Both the position numbers and the translations under genes were made by a program. DNA of 6,399 bases. It comes from Clostridia bacterium (GTDB lineage Bacteria > Bacillota_A > Clostridia > Oscillospirales > SIG627). The stretch is taken from NCBI GenBank assembly GCA_017508505.1, contig JAFVYT010000186.1, forward strand, positions 1 to 6,399, read 5' to 3'. The notes under the pieces were generated by a model. The model was given only the letters and a program-made list of their open reading frames with translations. It searched no databases and had not been told where the DNA came from. Positions 1 through 5,634 of the stretch are shown piece after piece; within the stretch, counting starts at the first letter, position 1; each line of letters opens with the position of its first letter.

Positions 1-1242
1 GGCATCGAGCTTTGCCTGAATGTCGCGGTCGATGGTGGTGTAGATGGAAAGACCGCCGCTGTAAAGCAGATTTTTCGCAGTCTGCTCGTCGTAGTTGTAG
101 GTCTTCTGAAGATCCGCAATGACGTCGAAGATCACCGTATCCACGAACCAACTGTGCACCGTTTCCGAATACATCCCATCGGAATCCTTCGCAAGAGTGA
201 GCTCTTCCTCCTTTGCGGCTCGGATTTCCTCGATGGTATAGGTCTTGTCAATGTCCGTGTTATAGTACATTTCGTTCAACACGATGTCGCGTCGCTCGTT
301 GTTCTTTTCCGGATTTGCGGCGGGATCAAATTTCGTCGGATTCTGAGGGATCGAGGCAAGAGCGGCACATTCCACGAGGGTCAGATCCGCTACCTCCTTG
401 CCAAAGTATTCGTAGGCCGCCGCCGCAACGCCGTAGCAGCCCTTGGAAAGGTAGATGGTGTTCAGGTACATTTCCAGGATCTCCTGCTTGGAGCGCTTGG
501 TCTCAAGATTTAAAGCGCGCAAAATCTCCTGAATCTTTCGCTGAATGGTAACGTCATCCTCTCCGGAAACGTTTTTGATCAGCTGTTGCGTGATGGTGGA
601 GCCGCCGTAGGAATCATCTCCGGTCAGAAATCCCAGCACCGCACCGGTGGTGCGGCGAATGTCAATGCCCTTGTGGGTAAAGAAGCGCTTGTCCTCAATG
701 GAAACGAAGGCGTTGATCAGATCGTCGGGCATTTCTTCGTAGGAGACCCACATTCGGTTTTCCGTTCCGTGAATGCGCTCCTCCTCCCATTCCACCCACT
801 CCTGAGAGCCGTCCTCCGACGTCTTCTGATAATAAACGGAGGTGGTCAGGCTGGAGTCGGTCTTCAGATTCTGGATGTCATAAATGGGATCGACGTAGCT
901 TTTGATGTAAATGACCAGAGCACAAGCCATGGCGGAGCCCGTGATGATGCCGATGAGAAGCACCGTCAGAATCACGTTCAGAGCATAGGTGACAATCTTG
1001 CCCGTGTATTTGCTCAAGGTCAGAAAAACCCGCTTCAGGATTTGTTTGACGTCGTCGGCGTTCAAGGGCTTCCTGTCCTTCTTTTCGCCTTGATGCTTTG
1101 CCTGCTTGTCCGAAGGGGTCGGAGCACCTCCGGCAGGAGGATTCGTTTTTGGCTTGCGGGTCTCCTCCGAAGAGGATTCCACCGGTGTCTTTTCCGAGGT
1201 CTTTGCCTCGGAGATCGGTTTCTTCTTTTCGTTGTTTTCCAT
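1..1242 (-). CDS. Class A penicillin-binding protein (PBP1A type), bifunctional glycosyltransferase/transpeptidase; 3' part beyond window
   Basis: This gene runs leftward off the window edge; 414 codons are present. The product should polymerise lipid II into glycan strands outside the membrane and cross-link them. Residues 1-78 are a polar Lys/Glu/Ser/Pro-rich cytoplasmic tail, and residues about 83-112 form one membrane anchor. The GT51 glycosyltransferase domain follows with all its motifs: EDKRFFTHKG at 183-192 (E183 is the expected catalytic Glu), GGSTITQQL at 213-221, RKIQE at 235-239 (E239 is the second acidic residue), KQEILEMYLN at 252-261, and ASIPQNP from 296. GLSIYTTID at about 397-405 is the usual entry to the transpeptidase half; its active-site SxxK lies outside the window. 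The ATG at 1242 is chosen because TGAGGAG sits 5 nt upstream (minus strand 1254-1248). It starts 40 bp after the dnaE stop with no visible terminator, so it is probably cotranscribed with dnaE. No stop or frameshift is seen. The family call is firm; the exact PBP1 paralogue is not. Confidence 0.94.
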   Translation of the reverse strand, partial: MENNEKKKPISEAKTSEKTPVESSSEETRKPKTNPPAGGAPTPSDKQAKHQGEKKDRKPLNADDVKQILKRVFLTLSKYTGKIVTYALNVILTVLLIGIITGSAMACALVIYIKSYVDPIYDIQNLKTDSSLTTSVYYQKTSEDGSQEWVEWEEERIHGTENRMWVSYEEMPDDLINAFVSIEDKRFFTHKGIDIRRTTGAVLGFLTGDDSYGGSTITQQLIKNVSGEDDVTIQRKIQEILRALNLETKRSKQEILEMYLNTIYLSKGCYGVAAAAYEYFGKEVADLTLVECAALASIPQNPTKFDPAANPEKNNERRDIVLNEMYYNTDIDKTYTIEEIRAAKEEELTLAKDSDGMYSETVHSWFVDTVIFDVIADLQKTYNYDEQTAKNLLYSGGLSIYTTIDRDIQAKLDA

Positions 1243-1282
1243 CGCTACTCCTCATAGATTGTTGCGGATCGAAAGGGTGGGT

Positions 1283-4200
1283 CTATTTCAGCTTGACGTT
1301 CTCCTCTCCGAGAAGCGCGCAAAGCTCGCGGTAAACCCTGGGGGTCAGGGTGCAACCAAGACCCGCGATATGATAAAGCTTTTGCGAATCAAGATAGTAA
1401 AAGTAACAAGGGATTTCTCCGGGGAAGATCCGGAAAAGAGCCATTGTCCTTCTCTCTATTTTACTCCCTTTTTCAGGGAAACGCAAGAACAATTTGGAAA
1501 CTGTGTGGAAATTTACGGCTTTTTTCACCGTTTGTTCACGGACCTCAACCGTTTTTTGGGAGGAAGAGGCGTGCTTTTTTACATCCTCGGGCAAAAAAAA
1601 CTCCTCCGCAAGGATTTTGATCTCCTCATCCTTGGTGTTGATCCTGCCTCGAAGAGCCACAACGCGTCCCTCCTCAAGGATCTCACCTGCCCGCTCGAAA
1701 ACCTTGGGAAACACCACGATTTCACAACGTCCCGTTTGATCCTCTCCTTGAATGAAGGCCATCCTGGCGCCGCTCTTGACCTGCTTGAGGGTCAGGGTCT
1801 CGACCAGACAAAGGAGGCGCACCTCGTCTCCGTCACGGAAGCGCTCCGGCTCCGTGCGAAAGCTGAGGATTTCCACCGCGCCGAGCGCTTTTGCGGTCTC
1901 GGCGTAGTTTTTTAACGGATGCCCGGAAAAATAAACGCCACAGACGGCCTTTTCGCCCTTGAGCAGATCCTTCTCGTCAAATTCGGGGATATCGGGAAAG
2001 CTTTCTCTGCTTTGCTCCTCCTCCAGACCGCCTCCCTCGAACAGACTCATCTGTCCCGACATTTCCACCCGTTGGGTGTCTCGGGCATAGTCCATCATCG
2101 GTGTGATGACGGCGCAGAGTCGTGAGCGGGCAATGCCGAAGCAGTCCATCGCACCGGAAAGCACAAGGCTCTCCAGCGCTTTTTTGTTCAGCCCGCTGCC
2201 GCGCATACGGTCCACAAAATCCCCAAAGCTTTCAAAGGGAGCCTTCGAGCGCTCGCGGAAGATGGCCTCGATCAGACCGTCTCCCACGTTCTTGATTCCG
2301 ACGAAGCCCACCCGAAGACCACGCTCGGAAACGGAGAAGGAATGCTCGCTTTCGTTGATGTGAGGAGGCAGAATGGCGAGCCCCATTCTCTGACATTCCG
2401 AGAAATAATAGGAGTATTTTTCACTTCCCAATTGACTGGTCAAAACCGCCGCCATATATTCCCCGGGAAATTTGCATTTTAAATACGCCGTGCGGTAGCT
2501 GAGCAGTGCATAGGCTGCAGCGTGTGATTTGTTGAAAGCGTACTTGGCAAAGTCCTCCATTTCGGCAAAGACAGCCTCGGCGTCCTTTTGGGGAATGCCG
2601 CGAGCGACGGCACCCTCAATCTCGACCGTTCCATCCTCTCTTTTTGAGCCGTGAAGGAAGATTTCACGCTCCCGCTCCATTCCGCTTTTTTCCTTTTTGG
2701 ACATGGCCTTTCGTACCACGTCTGCACGACCGAAGGAGTATCCTGCCAGACTGCGGAAGATCTCCATCACCTGCTCCTGATAGACGATGCACCCGTAGGT
2801 ACTCTCGAGAATCCTTGCCAGAGCGGGGATAAAATGGGTAAAACCTCCGGATCTTCTGTTTTTCAGAAAGCGTGGAATGGAGTCCTTGGGACCGGGACGG
2901 TACAGGGCGATGGCCGCCGTGATATCGTCAATGCTTTCGGGACGAAGCTGCATCATCAGAGCCTTCATTCCCGAGGACTCGATCTGAAACATACCCGCCG
3001 TTTCTCCTCGGGAGATCATTTCAAAGGTGTCGGTGTCGTCAAGGGGGATCCTTTTTACGTCAAAATCCGGAGCCTTCTTTTGTATTTCTCGCACTGCGTC
3101 GCGGATCACGGTCAGGTACCGAAGCCCCAAAAGATCGATCTTCAAAAGGCCGAGGGAGGCGAGCTCCGTCATCGTGTATTGCGTTACTTTCGTTCCTGCG
3201 TTTACCGCCAAGGGCACGTAGTTCGAGGCATTTTGATCCGTCAGAAGCACCCCTGCCGCATGGATGGAGGCGTTGCGGGGCATCCCCTCGAGTGCGCGCG
3301 CGATGCGCATCAATTCCGCGCCCTCGCCTTCGGCGCAAAGAGCACGCAGCTCCGCGTCCTCCTCCAGCGCCTTGTCCAGCGTCATATCCAAAAATCTGGG
3401 GATCCTCTTTACGATGCGATCCACGTCGGTATAGCTCATTCCGAGCACCCGTCCCACGTCCCGCACCGCCGCCCGTGCGGCCATCGTGCTGAAGGTGACG
3501 ATCTGAGAAACGTGCTCGGCACCGTATTTTTCACTCAGGTACGATATGACCTCGTGTCGTCTTTCCTTGCAAAAGTCAATGTCAAAGTCGGGCATTGAGA
3601 CGCGTTCCGGGTTCAGAAAGCGCTCAAAGATCAGCCCGTTTCGGATGGGGTCGAGCTCCGTGATGTCAAGACACCACGCCGCAAGACACCCCGCGCCGCT
3701 GCCTCTTCCCGGGCCGACGTAGATGTCTCTTTTCTTGGCAAAGCCCACAAAATCCGCTACGATGAGAAAGTAGTCGCAAAAGCCCATCCGTTCCACGGTG
3801 TCAAGCTCGTATGCAAGACGCTTCTCGTACGTTTCGCGGTCTTGGATTTTGTTTTCCGAAAGCCTCGTTTCCAAGCCCTCAAAGCAGATTTTGCGAAGAT
3901 ACGAGGGGGAATCCATCCCCAGGTCGTTGATAAAGCGAGGTAGGTGTGCCTCAGAAAAGTCAAAGTCCAGTCTGCACCGCTCGGCGATGCGACGGGTGTT
4001 CTCCAGCGCCTCGGGATCCCGCGGGAAGAGGGAAGCCATCTCCTCGGCGCTTTTCAGGTAGAACTCCTCCGTTTCGAATTTCATGCGGTTCTCGTCCTGC
4101 AGCGTTTTGCCCGTTTGAATGCAAAGGAGAGCGTCGTGGCTCTTGGCATCCTCTCGGGAAAGGTAGTGTACGTCGTTTGTGACGACGGTGCCGAGCCCCG

Positions 4201-4795
4201 TTTTTTTTGCAATTTGTCGGAGGGCGGAGTTTACTCTTAACTGATCGGGGATTCCGTGATCCTGCATTTCAAGGAAAAAGGAATCCTTGCCGAAGATTTC
4301 TGCCAGCTCCAGTGCACATCTCTCTGCTCCCGCTGTATCTCCCAAAAGGATCAGGCGGGGGATCCGCCCTGCAAGACAGGCGCTCAGGGCGATCAGGCCC
4401 TCGTGGTGCTTTTTCAGCAGCGCAAGGTCGACTCTGGGCTTCTGATAAAATCCGTCGGTGAAGGAGCGGGTCACCAGGGTCATCAGATTTCGGTAGCCCG
4501 TCATATTTTCGCAAAGGAGAACCAGATGATCGCTTTCCCGATCCATCGAGGCATCCCGATCCTCCATTCCCCTTGCCGCAAGGTATACCTCGCAACCGAG
4601 AATGGGACGGATTCCGTTTTTCACGGCCTCCTTGTAAAAGCGGATAACCCCGTACATGACCCCGTGATCGGTGATGGCAACGGCATCTTGCCCCAATTCC
4701 TTTGCGCGGGAAAAGACCCGGTCGATGCGGCAGGCACCGTCCAGGAGGGAATATTCCGTATGAAGATGGAGATGAACAAAATCTTCTGGTTTCAT
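1283..4795 (-). CDS. dnaE: DNA polymerase III subunit alpha (DnaE)
   Basis: The 1170-residue product is a complete C-family replicative DNA polymerase of normal family length, acting in the replisome. Domains in order: PHP domain (about 5-285); polymerase core with catalytic Asp residues D405 and D407 in PDFDIDF (402-408) and D554 in KIDLLGL (552-558); fingers around GMFQIESSGMKALM (601-614) and VYQEQVMEIF (671-680); a helix-hairpin-helix region (about 805-885); a sliding-clamp motif QMSLF (915-919); an OB fold (about 990-1070); and a C-terminal domain ending GEENVKLK, typical of clostridial DnaE. All nine PHP metal ligands appear intact: H10, H12, D19, H44, E69, H90, C140, D208, H210. In family members that keep them the PHP domain can be a 3'-5' proofreading exonuclease. 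The ATG at 4795 has AAAGGA 7 nt upstream and MKPEDFVHLHLHTEYS is a normal N terminus. The stop is TAG. Whether it is the main replicase or partners PolC cannot be judged here. Confidence 0.98.
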   Translation of the reverse strand: MKPEDFVHLHLHTEYSLLDGACRIDRVFSRAKELGQDAVAITDHGVMYGVIRFYKEAVKNGIRPILGCEVYLAARGMEDRDASMDRESDHLVLLCENMTGYRNLMTLVTRSFTDGFYQKPRVDLALLKKHHEGLIALSACLAGRIPRLILLGDTAGAERCALELAEIFGKDSFFLEMQDHGIPDQLRVNSALRQIAKKTGLGTVVTNDVHYLSREDAKSHDALLCIQTGKTLQDENRMKFETEEFYLKSAEEMASLFPRDPEALENTRRIAERCRLDFDFSEAHLPRFINDLGMDSPSYLRKICFEGLETRLSENKIQDRETYEKRLAYELDTVERMGFCDYFLIVADFVGFAKKRDIYVGPGRGSGAGCLAAWCLDITELDPIRNGLIFERFLNPERVSMPDFDIDFCKERRHEVISYLSEKYGAEHVSQIVTFSTMAARAAVRDVGRVLGMSYTDVDRIVKRIPRFLDMTLDKALEEDAELRALCAEGEGAELMRIARALEGMPRNASIHAAGVLLTDQNASNYVPLAVNAGTKVTQYTMTELASLGLLKIDLLGLRYLTVIRDAVREIQKKAPDFDVKRIPLDDTDTFEMISRGETAGMFQIESSGMKALMMQLRPESIDDITAAIALYRPGPKDSIPRFLKNRRSGGFTHFIPALARILESTYGCIVYQEQVMEIFRSLAGYSFGRADVVRKAMSKKEKSGMEREREIFLHGSKREDGTVEIEGAVARGIPQKDAEAVFAEMEDFAKYAFNKSHAAAYALLSYRTAYLKCKFPGEYMAAVLTSQLGSEKYSYYFSECQRMGLAILPPHINESEHSFSVSERGLRVGFVGIKNVGDGLIEAIFRERSKAPFESFGDFVDRMRGSGLNKKALESLVLSGAMDCFGIARSRLCAVITPMMDYARDTQRVEMSGQMSLFEGGGLEEEQSRESFPDIPEFDEKDLLKGEKAVCGVYFSGHPLKNYAETAKALGAVEILSFRTEPERFRDGDEVRLLCLVETLTLKQVKSGARMAFIQGEDQTGRCEIVVFPKVFERAGEILEEGRVVALRGRINTKDEEIKILAEEFFLPEDVKKHASSSQKTVEVREQTVKKAVNFHTVSKLFLRFPEKGSKIERRTMALFRIFPGEIPCYFYYLDSQKLYHIAGLGCTLTPRVYRELCALLGEENVKLK

Positions 4796-4802
4796 GCTTT
4801 TA

Positions 4803-4808
4803 TCCTTT
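4803..4808 (-). promoter_or_regulatory. dnaE ribosome binding site, overlapping the opposite-strand -35 box
   Basis: The minus strand reads AAAGGA here, 7 nt before the dnaE ATG at 4795. It is weaker than the TGAGGAG in front of the other three genes. Its last two template bases (4807-4808) also belong to the TTGACA -35 box of the rightward promoter, so one short stretch serves translation of dnaE and transcription of the thioesterase gene. Confidence 0.7.
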
Positions 4809-4835
4809 GACAGAATCCACGCGTTGTATTATAAT
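4807..4835 (+). promoter_or_regulatory. Consensus sigma-A promoter for the thioesterase-tgt unit
   Basis: TTGACA at 4807-4812 and TATAAT at 4830-4835 are both exact consensus boxes with the ideal 17-nt spacer. The expected transcription start is near 4842, leaving a leader of about 68 nt before the thioesterase ATG at 4910. Such a perfect promoter would be very strong if unregulated; the palindrome at 4823-4843 covers its -10 box and start site, suggesting repression. The promoter lies closer to dnaE than the dnaE promoter does, so the two units overlap head to head. The start site is inferred, not observed. Confidence 0.82.
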
Positions 4836-4843
4836 AATACAAC
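4823..4843. promoter_or_regulatory. Perfect 21-bp palindrome, probable repressor operator
   Basis: The left arm GTTGTATTAT (4823-4832) and the right arm (4834-4843) are exact reverse complements around a single central base at 4833. The arms end in GTTG/CAAC, so the symmetry is not just an AT-rich artefact. It covers the -10 box and predicted start of the rightward promoter, where a bound dimer would block RNA polymerase. On the minus strand it lies about 13-33 nt downstream of the predicted dnaE start, where it could act as a roadblock or fold in the dnaE leader RNA (8-bp stem, 5-nt loop). Size and form fit a dimeric winged-helix or TetR-like repressor; I cannot name the regulator. Confidence 0.68.
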
Positions 4844-4862
4844 TGTGTATTTTCTGATCATT

Positions 4863-4891
4863 ATTATAACACACAAGATTCGGAATTACAA
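4863..4891 (-). promoter_or_regulatory. Predicted dnaE promoter with extended -10
   Basis: On the minus strand, TTGTAA (4891-4886, 4 of 6 matches to TTGACA) is followed after 17 nt by an exact TATAAT (4868-4863), which is preceded by TGT, an extended -10 element. The predicted start is near 4856, giving a leader of about 60 nt before the dnaE ATG at 4795. It should drive dnaE and, by read-through of a 40-bp gap, the PBP gene. It points toward the rightward promoter, and the -35 box lies 5 bp from the thioesterase Shine-Dalgarno. A further promoter upstream within the thioesterase gene is not excluded. Confidence 0.62.
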
Positions 4892-4909
4892 CCTTCTGAG
4901 GAGAGGAAA

Positions 4910-5626
4910 ATGAGAGAAGAAAGTTTGCGCTTTGAAAGCTACGATCTGGAGGCCTCGGGCTTTGTCCGTCCCAGCGCCGCTCTCAGGAGAATGCAGCAGG
5001 CTGCCCGTGAGGATCTGAACAGCTTTGGCATCTCCTATGAGGATATGAGGGAACGGAATATGGCCTTTGTGGTTTCCCGCATCTCTCTGGTTTACGAGCG
5101 TCCTCTCAAGGGGGAGACTCCCCTCCGTCTTTTAACGGCCGCCTGTCCGACCCGCGGCGCCGCCTTCCCCCGCGCCTTTCGAATCGAGGACGACGAGGGT
5201 GTCTGTATGCGCGCTATGAGCCAATGGGCGCTTTTGGACTTTGAGAAGCGTGCTCTGCTTCGCCCGAGTGCCCTTTGGGCAGAGATTCCAACCTTTGAGG
5301 ATCTTTCCGATGGAGTCGTGTGTGAGCGACTGGCCAGACCGAAGGGGGTCGAGGCCGACTTTTTCGACGAGCGTCGGGTCTATGCCTCTATGCTCGATCA
5401 GAACAACCACCTGAACAATTGCAACTACGCCGACCTCGCTACGGATCTTCTTCCCGAGGGGAGCGGGGAGGTTCGCTGCATCCACATCTCCTTTCAGCAC
5501 GAGGCACGCCTCGGCGAGGTGCTTCGGATGGAGGGATATCGGAGCGAGGAGGGGGATTTCCTTGTGTCCGGCGCCTTCCGCGATCGGGAGGAATCCTGCT
5601 TTTTGTGTAAAATTTCGACCTTTTGA
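4910..5626 (+). CDS. Acyl-[acyl-carrier-protein] thioesterase (FatA/FatB-like family)
   Basis: The 238-residue product should hydrolyse acyl-ACP in the cytoplasm, releasing free fatty acid and ending chain elongation. It has the double hotdog layout of the family: a first hotdog at about 1-125, with the conserved-type segment MSQWALLDFEKR (103-114), and a second at about 145-238. The active-site stretch LDQNNHLNNCNY (162-173) matches the plant DxNxHVNN motif, giving D163, N165 and H167; E198 in FQHEARLGE is the expected acidic partner. The residue after it is Ala, where plant enzymes usually have Cys. There is no signal or transit peptide. The ATG at 4910 is supported by TGAGGAG 6 nt upstream (4897-4903). 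The gene diverges from dnaE, has a perfect-consensus promoter with an operator-like palindrome, and is followed after 8 bp by tgt. Chain-length preference cannot be read from sequence; a related hotdog thioesterase acting on another acyl carrier is the main alternative. Confidence 0.9.
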   Translation: MREESLRFESYDLEASGFVRPSAALRRMQQAAREDLNSFGISYEDMRERNMAFVVSRISLVYERPLKGETPLRLLTAACPTRGAAFPRAFRIEDDEGVCMRAMSQWALLDFEKRALLRPSALWAEIPTFEDLSDGVVCERLARPKGVEADFFDERRVYASMLDQNNHLNNCNYADLATDLLPEGSGEVRCIHISFQHEARLGEVLRMEGYRSEEGDFLVSGAFRDREESCFLCKISTF

Positions 5627-5630
5627 GGAG
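5624..5630 (+). promoter_or_regulatory. tgt ribosome binding site fused to the thioesterase stop codon
   Basis: TGAGGAG carries the thioesterase stop (TGA, 5624-5626) and the tgt Shine-Dalgarno in the same seven bases, with the tgt ATG 4 nt further on at 5635. Ribosomes ending the first gene are placed on the start of the second, so translational coupling is likely. Confidence 0.8.
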
Positions 5631-5634
5631 TATT

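Noticed and set aside
586..1257. A 223-codon plus-strand open frame opposite the PBP gene
   Set aside because: It mirrors the glycosyltransferase and membrane segments of the PBP on the other strand; hydrophobic parts are reverse-complement artefacts.
1243..1282. Terminator or separate promoter between dnaE and the PBP gene
   Set aside because: No stem followed by a T run and no -35/-10 pair is visible in these 40 bases; only the PBP Shine-Dalgarno is clear.
1106..1915. A 269-codon open frame on the plus strand across the PBP start and the dnaE 3' end
   Set aside because: It lies antisense to two well-supported genes, has no recognisable domain, and its protein is low-complexity shadow sequence.
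2651..3598. A 315-codon plus-strand open frame inside dnaE
   Set aside because: It is antisense to the conserved polymerase core, where strong coding constraint on dnaE keeps the opposite frame open; no family is recognisable.
4844..4875. TGTGT ... ACACA inverted repeat as a possible hairpin or riboswitch in the thioesterase leader
   Set aside because: Only about five pairs around a loop of more than 20 nt; no known riboswitch features, and the leader is too short and AT-rich.
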